Below are positions 35,005 through 42,668 of a DNA stretch of 64,000 nucleotides, one piece after another. How positions within the stretch are numbered: position 1 is the stretch's first letter; each line of letters begins with the position of its first letter. The notes beneath the pieces were generated by a model. The model was not told the DNA's origin, ran no database searches, and saw only the letters and a program-made list of their open reading frames with translations. This stretch comes from a virus, in IMG/VR virus record IMGVR_UViG_3300012964_000004, positions 1 through 64,000 of that record; one strand, written 5' to 3'. The position numbers were made by a program, and so were the translations under genes.

Positions 35005-35197
35005 TCTTTCCCTCCTTTGTTACAGTTATGTCAGTTGCATCTCCCCACTCATAGGTGGCTGTGAATTCACAGCCACACTCAGGGCAGACGAACTCGACTT
35101 TTATTTCATTCCACACAATGGAACTGGAATTATCTGATGATATAATCTCCCTACAATTAGGGCATTCTTCTTCCCACGGTATAGTGATAGGCATCAT
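34994..35197 (-). CDS. Small zinc-ribbon protein
   Basis: 67 aa. ECPNCREI and FVCPECGCEF are two CxxC knuckles about 25 residues apart, a small zinc ribbon. It starts within the upstream stop (ATGA), close to an AGAGGTG ribosome site. The second ATG, three bases on, is equally possible. It may bind nucleic acid or host proteins. Confidence 0.75.
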   Translation of the reverse strand: MMPITIPWEEECPNCREIISSDNSSSIVWNEIKVEFVCPECGCEFTATYEWGDATDITVTKEGKNEG

Positions 35198-35550
35198 TCA
35201 CCTCTCAATCTACTTAGCACTGATCTAAGTTGTGTCATCATGTCCGCTTGAGGCAGGTCACGCTGTAAAGCCAGATATTCCATGCCCATCTCTGAACAGC
35301 GGAGCGAGCGCTTGCGATTGCCCACAACCCAGTGACCAAACACTCCCAAGAAATCTACTGCCAACCTGTGTTGTATGCCTGGACGGTACGACACAACGGC
35401 TGGTAGATAGTATCCATAGTTCCTGTTCTGCCTGCCGCCCACCCAATACACTTTGACATAGGGCAGTTGGATCATATCCAAGACATGCCACAGTCGGATG
35501 ACTGGAGCGGGCATGGGCTGATCTGGATGGACGTAGACTTGACCTTTCAT
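35194..35550 (-). CDS. Unknown protein
   Basis: 118 aa. It is rich in aromatics and Arg (VYWVGGRQNRNYGYYLPAVV), with a C-terminal helix (LPQADMMTQLRSVLSRLRGE). ATGA overlaps couple it to both neighbours. No family is recognised. Confidence 0.75.
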   Translation of the reverse strand: MKGQVYVHPDQPMPAPVIRLWHVLDMIQLPYVKVYWVGGRQNRNYGYYLPAVVSYRPGIQHRLAVDFLGVFGHWVVGNRKRSLRCSEMGMEYLALQRDLPQADMMTQLRSVLSRLRGE

Positions 35551-35840
35551 TCTGGTTGGATGTTCATGGTTTGATAGATAAAAGCTCTGGCTATCTCATC
35601 CACAGTGAACTTGACCGGCTCAATGATGATGAAGTTATCACCAGCTTCGGCATACGCTCGCTCTAAATCGTCACGATTTTTCAATCCCCTTATACCTTCT
35701 GCCTTTGCCCACTCACTCATAATACGCTCTGCTTCTGCATCCGCTTCTTTCAAGGACAGATAAGCAGACAGGTCTGTGTTCTCAGCGTAATCATGACAGA
35801 CAATATAAATGGTAAAATCCTTTGATACTTTCTTACTCAT
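35547..35840 (-). CDS. Unknown protein
   Basis: 97 aa from MSKKVSKDFTIYIVCHDYAE, where AAAGGAGA lies eight bases upstream. A TTG nine bases earlier is less likely. It has a beta strand, then helices (KEADAEAERIMSEWAKAEG) and a C-terminal strand-helix. The IYIVCHDYAENTDLS start resembles the IYTLCHDTPTEDVV start of the protein at 36605, so the two may be distant paralogues. Confidence 0.72.
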   Translation of the reverse strand: MSKKVSKDFTIYIVCHDYAENTDLSAYLSLKEADAEAERIMSEWAKAEGIRGLKNRDDLERAYAEAGDNFIIIEPVKFTVDEIARAFIYQTMNIQPE

Positions 35841-35845
35841 CACTG

Positions 35846-36073
35846 TCAATCTCCTTTCCAGAGTTTATACAACCTATGAACTCCGTGATGATGCACAAAG
35901 CTGCGTATTTTACGCACGTATCCACCCCCCTCCATTGCCATCTCAACCGCACTGTAGTTCTGACCTCTGCGTTTGTACACCCACTTTGCGATATTCCTTT
36001 CAGTCTTCTTCCAATCAATGCGAGTAGATGACTTGAATACCAAGACTTCTCTCACGCTCAGTAGCTCAGGCAT
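35846..36073 (-). CDS. Small basic unknown protein
   Basis: 75 aa with many Arg, Lys and His residues (NIAKWVYKRRGQNYSAVEMA, IRSFVHHHGVHRLYKLWKGD). The charge suggests nucleic-acid binding. The start overlaps the upstream stop by 8 bases. No family is recognised. Confidence 0.62.
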   Translation of the reverse strand: MPELLSVREVLVFKSSTRIDWKKTERNIAKWVYKRRGQNYSAVEMAMEGGGYVRKIRSFVHHHGVHRLYKLWKGD

Positions 36074-36407
36074 GGGTCACCTCGGGCTGGATATAGCGCC
36101 ATTTCTTGACAGTGCGTGCAGGAGCACCAATTCTGCTGCCGAGATACCATGTCTCGCCATACGGGATAAATTCCGTCCAATACTCGTTGTAATCCGAGCC
36201 TATGCCCAAGTGTTCTCTAGACATGTCTGTATCTTTGAACCCACAGAAAGCACCACCTTCATTGGCACGAACGCGCCTGAACTGAACAACTTCTTGCGTC
36301 CCATCGCTGAGGATCACTTCAACTATGACACGGGCGGTCATCCCACTTACTTCTCCACCTCTTGTATCAGGTAGGGATTTCATTGGATTGTGCCATCTCT
36401 TATCCAT
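36066..36407 (-). CDS. Unknown protein
   Basis: 113 aa with AAGGAGAC before the ATG. Residues 23-90 are beta-rich (VIVEVILSDGTQEVVQFRRV, WTEFIPYGETWYLG) with basic stretches at both ends. It overlaps the next gene upstream by 8 bases. No family is recognised. Confidence 0.72.
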   Translation of the reverse strand: MDKRWHNPMKSLPDTRGGEVSGMTARVIVEVILSDGTQEVVQFRRVRANEGGAFCGFKDTDMSREHLGIGSDYNEYWTEFIPYGETWYLGSRIGAPARTVKKWRYIQPEVTHA

Positions 36408-36603
36408 TATCAGTCTCCTTCTCTGTGAACTGGGGTAATTGTGCCTGGGTTAGTGACATAACTACGTGCTCCTGATACCACAAGCGCACCAAGACCGCGC
36501 CCGCTTTTAATTGGCTGATTGCCTCATCTTCCGCAGCCTGACGATCACTGAACATCTGGTAGGTCATGTATCCTTGCGGATCGACCACACTTAGCTGGTA
36601 CAT
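36400..36603 (-). CDS. Small unknown protein
   Basis: 67 aa from MYQLSVVDPQGYMTYQMFSD, with AAAGGAGAC upstream. A beta hairpin and an AAEDEAISQLKAG helix form a compact alpha-beta unit, followed by hydrophobic strands. The function is unknown. Confidence 0.7.
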   Translation of the reverse strand: MYQLSVVDPQGYMTYQMFSDRQAAEDEAISQLKAGAVLVRLWYQEHVVMSLTQAQLPQFTEKETDNG

Positions 36604-36604
36604 A

Positions 36605-36889
36605 TCAGTCTCCTTTCTTACTTTCCTCAATCAGTTCATCCAATTCAATCTCATCCATGTCAGTAGTGATAATCTCTTCTGCATACTTATTGTAGATTGA
36701 GGACAGCGCATTGTAACTCAGAGCATTAGGATCAGCATCTTCATCGTCTGCCCACAATTCCATGTGCTCATTAGCCCACTCACGCATGAGATCATCAACC
36801 TTATCCCACATTTTCTGGCAGGTGGGAAAGACATAGACTACATCCTCAGTCGGCGTGTCATGGCAGAGCGTATAGATTTTTACTCTCAT
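36605..36889 (-). CDS. Acidic unknown protein
   Basis: 94 aa, strongly acidic after residue 40 (ELWADDEDADPN; DMDEIELDELIEE). The N-terminus MRVKIYTLCHDTPTED resembles the protein at 35547. Such acidic phage proteins can mimic DNA or bind host factors, but nothing more specific is visible. Confidence 0.7.
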   Translation of the reverse strand: MRVKIYTLCHDTPTEDVVYVFPTCQKMWDKVDDLMREWANEHMELWADDEDADPNALSYNALSSIYNKYAEEIITTDMDEIELDELIEESKKGD

Positions 36890-37332
36890 GCTGCCCTCGC
36901 TTGTAAGACCGTATCCAAGAAATAATTCAGGTCGTAGCCGGTCTGGTCATGCAGGGTCACCCAAGAGTAGTTGTTGACCAGCTTGATACATACTCGGTCA
37001 TAGACTATCCTGAGTTGTAGCTCCCATCGATACTCAGTTGCACCCTCCCGTTCTGCCAGTTCATTTTCTTCGGCGCCGATCACAACCAGACGATCATTCT
37101 TTGCCTCATTCTGGATCTCTTCATACAGACTTTCATCCCCCTTGTCCTCGTCAAACTCGAATGCGTAGCCGTTCACTGGCATACAGGCATAGCCTAGATG
37201 ATGTTTCTTCAACATCTCAGGCACGCCTTTTAGATCATCAATCCATTTGTCAGTCACATCCACGAATACAAGGTGGTCTGGGATGTACTCGTCATGTTCA
37301 GCGATGAACACAACATAATTCTTCTTAGCCAT
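36886..37332 (-). CDS. Unknown protein
   Basis: 148 aa from MAKKNYVVFIAEHDEYIPDH, where AAAGGAGG precedes the ATG; the frame is open to 37386. Alternating strands and helices are acidic in the middle (FEFDEDKGDESLYEEI). It ends with an ATGA overlap into the next gene. No family is recognised. Confidence 0.74.
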   Translation of the reverse strand: MAKKNYVVFIAEHDEYIPDHLVFVDVTDKWIDDLKGVPEMLKKHHLGYACMPVNGYAFEFDEDKGDESLYEEIQNEAKNDRLVVIGAEENELAEREGATEYRWELQLRIVYDRVCIKLVNNYSWVTLHDQTGYDLNYFLDTVLQARAA

Positions 37333-37549
37333 TGTTACCTCCTTTCTTGAACCTGCCTCGTTCGTCTCGCTTGGCAGACTGAGCACGAGCTATTCCGCCC
37401 AGTCTGCCATATTCCCAGGCTTGCATACCCATGTGGATAAATACTTGGAGGTCATCAGGATTGAGCAGGCGTATCCAATTTCTGCCTGACAACTGATACC
37501 TCTGCTTGAAAGTGTTCCTCAGTTCCTGGTAGATAGGTTTGAATTCCAT
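37325..37549 (-). CDS. Small basic unknown protein
   Basis: 74 aa. A helical first half (YQELRNTFKQRYQLSGRNWI) leads to a glycine- and lysine-rich tail (SAKRDERGRFKKGGNNG). Its first 95 bases overlap the 3' end of the upstream gene in another frame, an unusually long overlap here. AGAGGAATTGAAGA precedes the ATG. Confidence 0.62.
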   Translation of the reverse strand: MEFKPIYQELRNTFKQRYQLSGRNWIRLLNPDDLQVFIHMGMQAWEYGRLGGIARAQSAKRDERGRFKKGGNNG

Positions 37550-38162
37550 TCTTCAATTCCTCTCTGACCATAGCATCAATGTTGCTCTTAGCCTCAATGA
37601 TAGCCTGATCCTCGCCGCTATTAAAGTGATCGCGGAGCATTCTCTCACTGTCATCGTAGTCGTAATAACCGTAGCAACTATCGACTATCTCGCCACCAGC
37701 ATCTTCAATGATGAAGCCATACACTGAGCCAGACAAATAGGAACTATACGTACTGACTTCTCCGCGCAACTGATTGACTATATATTGAATGCGCTTGGCT
37801 GTAAGGCGCTTCCATCTATGATCTTCCCTTGCTCTCTGCTTGGTCACATAGATATATCCGACCATGCCACTGTCCCACTCGGCATGAACGGCTCTACCCA
37901 CGAACGACTGGGTACTCATACACTGTATGCTATGGTCGTACAGATAGAGAGGCAGTGAGATAACATCAGGCTGGCGGACAAATGCGAGCAAATCCTCTGT
38001 GCTATCAAATTCATGTACATCCCCCAAGTTATAGCGTCTGTGTTTACAGTACATTGTGCCCAGATTAGACCAGCCCCGTGGATCTTCGGGACAATAATCT
38101 GGGACGATCTTGATAGTGTAGCCCTTGTACTCCAACTGTTCGATTACATTCTCCTCATTCAT
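37455..38162 (-). CDS. Conserved phage protein of unknown function
   Basis: 235 aa. The N-terminal segment YKGYTIKIVPDY, with NLGTMYCKHRRYNLGD (34-49), is a pattern recurring in phage proteins. A strand-rich middle (YIYVTKQRAREDHRWKRLTA) and YGFIIEDAGGEIVDSCYGYY follow. The biochemical role is unknown. Confidence 0.78.
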   Translation of the reverse strand: MNEENVIEQLEYKGYTIKIVPDYCPEDPRGWSNLGTMYCKHRRYNLGDVHEFDSTEDLLAFVRQPDVISLPLYLYDHSIQCMSTQSFVGRAVHAEWDSGMVGYIYVTKQRAREDHRWKRLTAKRIQYIVNQLRGEVSTYSSYLSGSVYGFIIEDAGGEIVDSCYGYYDYDDSERMLRDHFNSGEDQAIIEAKSNIDAMVREELKNGIQTYLPGTEEHFQAEVSVVRQKLDTPAQS

Positions 38163-38590
38163 GATAGTTCCCCCAAGAACTCTTCAGTCAAAGTGTGATC
38201 GACCTTATAGCGTCGATGAGCATCGTTCTCATCCACCAAGACAACCACATTCTGAGGGACACGATCGACGGTTACTACACCCCCGTTTACACTGAGGATC
38301 ACTGTCAAATCCTCATCTTGAGTGTGGCGCTTGAGTGCCGCCTGTAATTTCAAGATGAATTGATTACGCGGAATACGAGCCTCATGGTCTAACAAAATCC
38401 AGTTCAAGTGCTTGCCAGTAGTCGCCCCCCAGATATTCTCACTGACAACCAGACCATCTTCTCGTGTGCTGAAAGCCACAATGGTACGGTAGGAAAACCA
38501 GAGCGAGATAGAACCAAGCTCTAATTTCACAGCATTCATGCCGTAACTGCCAGTGTATTTCCCGTAACAATAAAAGCGTGGAATATTCAT
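38159..38590 (-). CDS. Conserved phage protein of unknown function
   Basis: 143 aa. FYCYGKYTGSYGMNAVKLEL near the N-terminus, SLWFSYRTIVAFSTREDGLV and ENIWGATTGKHLNWI are typical of a widespread phage and plasmid family without known activity. The last 40 residues (VPQNVVVLVDENDAHRRYKV) are a further strand-rich extension. It ends with an ATGA overlap into the next gene. Confidence 0.8.
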   Translation of the reverse strand: MNIPRFYCYGKYTGSYGMNAVKLELGSISLWFSYRTIVAFSTREDGLVVSENIWGATTGKHLNWILLDHEARIPRNQFILKLQAALKRHTQDEDLTVILSVNGGVVTVDRVPQNVVVLVDENDAHRRYKVDHTLTEEFLGELS

Positions 38591-38610
38591 AGTAACTTCT
38601 CCTTTCTAAT

Positions 38611-38877
38611 CTAATTTGTCAAGTCTCCATATCTTGTCTTTGAAAACCAGTTCCCATTCTCAGTCTGCTCTACCTTTTCTTCACTGAAAGGTTGAGTGGT
38701 ATTGATATGTAAGGCATGGATTTCAAACCTAGGATGCCCTTTGCCAAGCCAGACAGTGGGTTCGACCAACATGCCGTGTCTGAACGCACCATCATGGGCG
38801 GAGAATACTCCGCCCAGGATTAGTTCACTGCCAGTATTCAGAACCAGCACCCAGACTATCTCACCCATTGTCAACAT
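38611..38877 (-). CDS. Small unknown protein
   Basis: 88 aa. It is beta-rich (EIVWVLVLNTGSELILGG, FEIHALHINTTQPFSEEK). The start could be this ATG or the one at 38868, which overlaps the upstream stop; neither has a strong ribosome site. The function is unknown. Confidence 0.66.
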   Translation of the reverse strand: MLTMGEIVWVLVLNTGSELILGGVFSAHDGAFRHGMLVEPTVWLGKGHPRFEIHALHINTTQPFSEEKVEQTENGNWFSKTRYGDLTN

Positions 38878-39841
38878 CTTTGTCCCAGTCCCCCTCGATA
38901 AATTGTTTATGCGTGATTGTGCGTGTCTTTACATGGAGGTGATCAGAGTGCTCACCCCACATGACTTTGGGAAATTCCTCTGCAATATCCCATCCCTGAC
39001 CTGGATTGAACCCAGACAGAAGAGACTGTGCTCTATCATGCTGCTCTCCCGAGACCAGTGGATAGAAGGTAGTATCAAATTGACCATTAGAATACTCGAA
39101 CCAGACAGACACCATCTTCTGATGCAGTCTCTCGATAATGCGCTCTGGGTCATCGGTCTGTCCTCCATACCAGCCATTCTGGTACTCAAAGTGTTCTTCC
39201 ACGTCCTCTCTGCGCCACTGATCTTTGGGTTTCATCACTCTGGTCAGCTTGCCTGACTTGTGAATGAGCCAATCAGGGATGGGCTTGCCTTCGTTGATAG
39301 CCAGGTAATCCTCAATGTCACTGTCCTCAAGGCAGTCCTTGTGGATGATGCCCTCCTCTATGATGATGAAATCAGGCTGCCACTCATAGCAGTCATGAGT
39401 AGTGCGGACAACCTCATAGCAGCATGAGCACTCACTGTACTCATCCGAGAACACGAACTCGCCGAGCCAGCGGTCAATCTCATCGCTCATCTCATCCACT
39501 ACATCAGGCAGACTGTAAGGATACTCATCCCGATTAGGAAAGTAACCGTTTCTTCCCAGTCTCAGGTCAGTGACAATCTCATATTGATTGCCTTGCCACT
39601 GAACCTTGCCCATGTCATCATATCCCTGCTTATTCTGGATGGCTTTCTTATACAGGTGATAGAGACCGCCCTCCAGTAAGCAGAGAGTGTACAGATTGTA
39701 AATACCACGCCACTCATACCAGACTGTAACTTTGTCGTTCGTGCCGTGGAAATTGACGGCATGAGTTAGCAAGTGCTGGTCTACCTGATGATCTTCCACC
39801 ACCCTTGATAGAATTGTATGCCACTCTGATATTACGTTCAT
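38861..39841 (-). CDS. Unknown protein with central Cys cluster
   Basis: 326 aa from MNVISEWHTILSRVVEDHQV, with GAGAGGAG upstream. Residues 130-180 hold ECSCCYEVVRTTHDCYEW and HKDCLEDSDIEDYL, a likely metal-binding cluster. The flanks are aromatic and acidic. I do not recognise the family. Confidence 0.75.
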   Translation of the reverse strand: MNVISEWHTILSRVVEDHQVDQHLLTHAVNFHGTNDKVTVWYEWRGIYNLYTLCLLEGGLYHLYKKAIQNKQGYDDMGKVQWQGNQYEIVTDLRLGRNGYFPNRDEYPYSLPDVVDEMSDEIDRWLGEFVFSDEYSECSCCYEVVRTTHDCYEWQPDFIIIEEGIIHKDCLEDSDIEDYLAINEGKPIPDWLIHKSGKLTRVMKPKDQWRREDVEEHFEYQNGWYGGQTDDPERIIERLHQKMVSVWFEYSNGQFDTTFYPLVSGEQHDRAQSLLSGFNPGQGWDIAEEFPKVMWGEHSDHLHVKTRTITHKQFIEGDWDKDVDNG

Positions 39842-39870
39842 CGCCAATCTCCTCTCATTGTCAAACAAAA

Positions 39871-39902
39871 CTACCCTCGCTCCCAGGTGGGAGCAAGGGT
39901 AG
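39871..39902 (-). terminator. Intrinsic terminator after the 39908 gene
   Basis: CTACCCT-c-GCTCCCA pairs with TGGGAGC-a-AGGGTAG, 14 pairs with one mismatch. On the minus strand TTTTGTTT follows. It ends the single-gene unit at 39908-40396. Confidence 0.85.
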
Positions 39903-39907
39903 GATAT

Positions 39908-40396
39908 TCAGCCTGTGTAAGGGGCTGTGCGGATGGGGCAATCCAAAGCAGAACACTTAGAACAATCCTCGCCGAGTTCTTCAGAGACCTTGAGATCCTT
40001 CAGTGCATCAATGAGGGAAATGTGGCTAGGGTCATTCATGAGTTCTTTCAGCATTTGAGTGAGGGATGACAGACCACTATCGACTTTGATATTATCAATG
40101 TCAGACTTGATGAGTTGATAGTCCTCGGCTGTTTCCTGATTGCCAAACAGATAACCGAGTTCAAAGGCAGACACAGAGAAGGCAGCTATCACATCACCAT
40201 ACTTATCATGAGCTTCATTGGCTCGCATACTTTTCTCGCCCAGACTATTCAGTGTTCCATTCGACATGCTAGTAGTTGCCAGAGCTTTGAGCAATCTGAC
40301 AGAGAAGTTGCTCTGGATATAATCCTGCCCTATTTGAGCGAGCAGAGGGAACACACGATCTTGAATAATGCTCATTATTTTATCGAACGTATCCAT
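39908..40396 (-). CDS. Unknown protein, separately transcribed
   Basis: 162 aa and mainly helical, with the C-terminal Cys group EDCSKCSALDCPIR. It has its own promoter (40414-40445) and its own terminator (39871-39902), so it is expressed alone, probably early and strongly. A short alignment with the 40484 protein (VIAAFSVSAFELGYLFGNQE against VIGYYSFITGYLAAHPATAE) hints at distant kinship. The function is unknown. Confidence 0.75.
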   Translation of the reverse strand: MDTFDKIMSIIQDRVFPLLAQIGQDYIQSNFSVRLLKALATTSMSNGTLNSLGEKSMRANEAHDKYGDVIAAFSVSAFELGYLFGNQETAEDYQLIKSDIDNIKVDSGLSSLTQMLKELMNDPSHISLIDALKDLKVSEELGEDCSKCSALDCPIRTAPYTG

Positions 40397-40413
40397 TTGA
40401 GCCTCCAGTTCAT

Positions 40414-40445
40414 TTGTAACAGATTAGTAAAGCGGAAACATTAGA
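40414..40445 (-). promoter_or_regulatory. Phage-type promoter of the 39908 gene
   Basis: On the minus strand TCTAATGTTT and ATCTGTTACAA are 11 bases apart, the same two boxes as upstream of the replication operon at 30372-30402. AATGTT to TACAAA is 18 bases. It is placed between the preceding terminator and the gene start. Confidence 0.62.
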
Positions 40446-40448
40446 ATG

Positions 40449-40477
40449 GCATGAGTGCTCTGTCAGCACTCATGCCA
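40449..40477 (-). terminator. Hairpin terminator after the 40484 gene
   Basis: GGCATGAGTGCT and AGCACTCATGCC form a perfect 12-bp stem with a CTGTC loop. The tail on the minus strand is only moderately T-rich (ATTCTAATGTTT), so termination may be partial. Confidence 0.72.
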
Positions 40478-40483
40478 ACTAGA

Positions 40484-40972
40484 CTACTCTTCGTCATCCT
40501 TATCGATCATGGATGACAGAATATCCATCATGCTAGGGTGTGTGTTGGGAAGAGCAATATTGAGGATGTCCTCTTCCTTCTCCCGCTTGGCAATCTCGGC
40601 ATCAGTCAGTGTGTCTGGATAAAGCTCTTCGAGGGCGTGACTGCGTGCTGAAACCTCAGCACTGAATTGTTTGAAAGCCTCGGCAGTGGCAGGGTGAGCA
40701 GCCAGATAGCCAGTGATAAAGCTATAGTAGCCAATCACTGATGTGTTACTTTCCCGATATATTTTCTCAGTATCAGTGATTGTGCCTGTCAGATTATCCA
40801 TCTTCCAGCGATTGTTACCGAGTGCCATGATAGTCATCAATGTATGATTGCCGTGAATTTCATCAATGACTGGCTCGCCGCCAACTTTCTGGAGCATGTC
40901 GATCAAGACACTGCCAAAGTCTTTGATCAAGCTCTCCATATACATCTTGAACCGCCTACGTGAGCAACGCAT
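40484..40972 (-). CDS. Unknown helical protein
   Basis: 162 aa with AAAGGAGA before the ATG. A basic start (MRCSRRRFKMYMESLIKDFG) is followed by helices and an acidic end (SSMIDKDDEE). It is weakly similar to the adjoining 39908 protein in the segment around NTSVIGYYSFITGYLAAHP. No family is recognised. Confidence 0.73.
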   Translation of the reverse strand: MRCSRRRFKMYMESLIKDFGSVLIDMLQKVGGEPVIDEIHGNHTLMTIMALGNNRWKMDNLTGTITDTEKIYRESNTSVIGYYSFITGYLAAHPATAEAFKQFSAEVSARSHALEELYPDTLTDAEIAKREKEEDILNIALPNTHPSMMDILSSMIDKDDEE

Positions 40973-40998
40973 TGTATATCTCCTTTCAAACTGTCTGA

Positions 40999-41214
40999 TT
41001 ATGAATTGAAGTCCCCGTCAAAGTAGCCCTCATCTTCGAGTGCATCATTGACTGCTTCTTTGACTGTAGTACCATCATCATACCAATCTCTGTAATTCTT
41101 ATCTCCCAGGTCAGAGGTGGATAGACCAACACGAGCGGACATAACTTTATCAACGAGCTTCATCCATGTTACAAAGTCAACTGTGTCACTGTCAATGTTA
41201 GCTGGATCAATCAT
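40999..41214 (-). CDS. Small acidic unknown protein
   Basis: 71 aa. It starts MIDPANIDSDTVDFVTWMKL and is strongly acidic (DLGDKNYRDWYDDGTTVKEA; DEGYFDGDF). It resembles other small acidic phage proteins made early, which may act on host factors, but this is only an analogy. Confidence 0.68.
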   Translation of the reverse strand: MIDPANIDSDTVDFVTWMKLVDKVMSARVGLSTSDLGDKNYRDWYDDGTTVKEAVNDALEDEGYFDGDFNS

Positions 41215-41223
41215 TGTGTCGCC

Positions 41224-41607
41224 TCAATTCTCGAAACCAAACATATCCTGATCCCAGAAGCCAAACAGAGAATTGTTACCTGGGTGGGCAGAGAAAACTG
41301 ACTTCTCTGGAGCAATCAAGTTGAGTTGTTCCCAGAGAGTTTCCCAAAGCAGGATGTCAATCTCCTCAGCCATGTCCCGTGCAACTTTCCTCGTCTTGCC
41401 CTGATGGATTGACTTTGAATACAGACTGGATGAGTATCCAAAGTCACCATATCTCCTCAATATTCTGCGTGCCTCTGCTACTGACCAGTGGTCTGGCTTG
41501 ACAAGTGCCAGACAATCACTGAATGCCCTGAGCAAGTCACTGTCCCTCAGGGTATCTTTAGATACCTCATAGCCTATGTGAATTGTCTGTACTGGTTGAC
41601 CAGTCAT
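41224..41607 (-). CDS. Unknown protein
   Basis: 127 aa. A helix-rich middle (DLLRAFSDCLALVKPDHWSV, ARRILRRYGDFGYSSSLY) is followed by an aromatic C-terminus (NSLFGFWDQDMFGFEN). It is the first gene after the strong terminator of the 41761 gene. Its leader contains inverted repeats. The function is unknown. Confidence 0.7.
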   Translation of the reverse strand: MTGQPVQTIHIGYEVSKDTLRDSDLLRAFSDCLALVKPDHWSVAEARRILRRYGDFGYSSSLYSKSIHQGKTRKVARDMAEEIDILLWETLWEQLNLIAPEKSVFSAHPGNNSLFGFWDQDMFGFEN

Positions 41608-41659
41608 GTTGTCCTCACTTGACTGCTATACGCAGTCGATAGGATTTTACTGTCTGTCA

Positions 41660-41711
41660 CTCTCTCGATCTACCACACAGTCCCCCACAATGCGCGTAGG
41701 GATCGAGAGAG
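41660..41711. promoter_or_regulatory. 11-bp inverted repeat in the 41224 leader
   Basis: CTCTCTCGATC (41660-41670) pairs with GATCGAGAGAG (41701-41711) over 30 bases. A smaller hairpin, GACTGC-tatac-GCAGTC, lies at 41621-41637. It could be an operator or a leader structure. The short stretch from 41608 to 41760 holds no gene. Confidence 0.5.
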
Positions 41712-41723
41712 AAAAAAAATAAA

Positions 41724-41748
41724 ACTGGGGGGTCAGAGACCCCCCAGT
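41724..41748 (-). terminator. Strong intrinsic terminator
   Basis: ACTGGGGGGTC and GACCCCCCAGT form a perfect 11-bp stem with a three-base loop. On the minus strand TTTATTTTTTTT follows, a very good U-tract. It ends the transcript of the 41761 gene. Confidence 0.92.
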
Positions 41749-41760
41749 GTCGAGGGGAAA

Positions 41761-42072
41761 TTATTCCTCGTCCTCCTCCTCAGGCACGAAGTCAGGGTTG
41801 CGCAGACCAAAGGTCATAGTACCCTCAATCGTGCCAATGCCAGTAGTAGCCCAGGGAAAGACAGTGATGTTGATCATCTTGCCCTTTTTGCTTTGCTCCA
41901 GCTTGACTTTAGCAGGGTCAAGCTCGACCTCGATATGCAGCCTAGTTCCAACCAAGGCAAAGGTATGATTTGTCTTGGGGATCAGTCTGCCGTCTGGTTT
42001 GGTATCTTTACCAATACCATATTTGGACAGATCGACTGTCTTGACAGCAACTGTCTTGCCATTTGTGGTCAT
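41761..42072 (-). CDS. Unknown beta-rich protein with acidic tail, separately transcribed
   Basis: 103 aa from the ATG with AAAGGAGTTATC ahead. It is strand-rich (HTFALVGTRLHIEVELDP, KMINITVFPWATTG) and ends in VPEEEDEE. A small beta protein with an acidic tail resembles phage single-strand DNA-binding proteins in outline, but no OB signature is visible. A strong promoter and a strong terminator surround it, so it is likely abundant. Confidence 0.75.
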   Translation of the reverse strand: MTTNGKTVAVKTVDLSKYGIGKDTKPDGRLIPKTNHTFALVGTRLHIEVELDPAKVKLEQSKKGKMINITVFPWATTGIGTIEGTMTFGLRNPDFVPEEEDEE

Positions 42073-42129
42073 GATAACTCCTTTCATGAGTAGTTATTTC
42101 CAGTCATGGACTGACCTATCCATGTCTGG

Positions 42130-42184
42130 GCTGTTGTGATCGCAACAGCACGACCAACATACAAAAACTATCCAAAAAAGTCAA
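42130..42184 (-). promoter_or_regulatory. Sigma70-like promoter of the 41761 gene with start-site hairpin
   Basis: On the minus strand TTGACT (42179-42184) and TATGTT (42156-42161) are 17 bases apart. A GCTGTTG/CAACAGC inverted repeat (42130-42149) covers the expected transcription start, and an imperfect CCAGTCATGG/CCATGTCTGG repeat follows in the leader. These could be operators. Confidence 0.68.
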
Positions 42185-42481
42185 GTCGCATAGCCAAATC
42201 GGATCGGGTTCGCGTAGCCGAACAGCACCTGCAGCCCGCGCGCGTACATATAATGCGCGTGAAGATGAGAACGACTACGCGCAATTTGAGTTTGATATTT
42301 AGGATCAGGATAGTACGAATACAGCCTCAAATATGGAAAGACGCATTTATAATCGGCGCGTGTTTTTGTGACAATTCGCTTACATCGTTACCGATTAGAA
42401 CGATCAAGGACTATAGGCGCTCAATCAGCCCTATTTGTGGGGGATGGATAGCAAGCGACCGCTAGATATAGTGGTTTTTGG

Positions 42482-42505
42482 TTTCGATAACTACACTTAT
42501 CGAAA
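42482..42505. promoter_or_regulatory. Perfect inverted repeat, operator candidate
   Basis: TTTCGATAA and TTATCGAAA are 9-bp arms around a 6-base spacer in the divergent control region. AT-rich symmetry of this size suits a dimeric repressor. No T-run follows, so a terminator is unlikely. Confidence 0.55.
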
Positions 42506-42632
42506 GCATAGGCGCTCTGGTGCACAAAGTAAACTTATAACAGCGGGGTTTGCTATGTATCGTTTGGTTGGGTAGGGTTCGTTTTGGTTATCAGTTCCTT
42601 GTTTTGTATCCTGGCTCATCCGCACGACTATA

Positions 42633-42668
42633 CAAATGCTTTGCACATGACCACACAAGTGCTTTGCA
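42633..42668 (+). repeat. 13-bp direct repeats before the plus-strand operon
   Basis: CAAATGCTTTGCA (42633-42645) and CAAGTGCTTTGCA (42656-42668) differ by one base and are 23 bases apart, about two helical turns. They lie just upstream of a TATAAA box. They may be activator or repressor sites. Confidence 0.55.

Noticed and set aside
37038-37307. Plus-strand 89-codon frame in the early block
   Set aside because: It is opposite a well-supported gene and has no ribosome site.
42136-42465. A 109-codon plus-strand gene in the control region
   Set aside because: No ribosome site, odd Arg/Ile-rich composition, and it runs over promoter and repeat elements.
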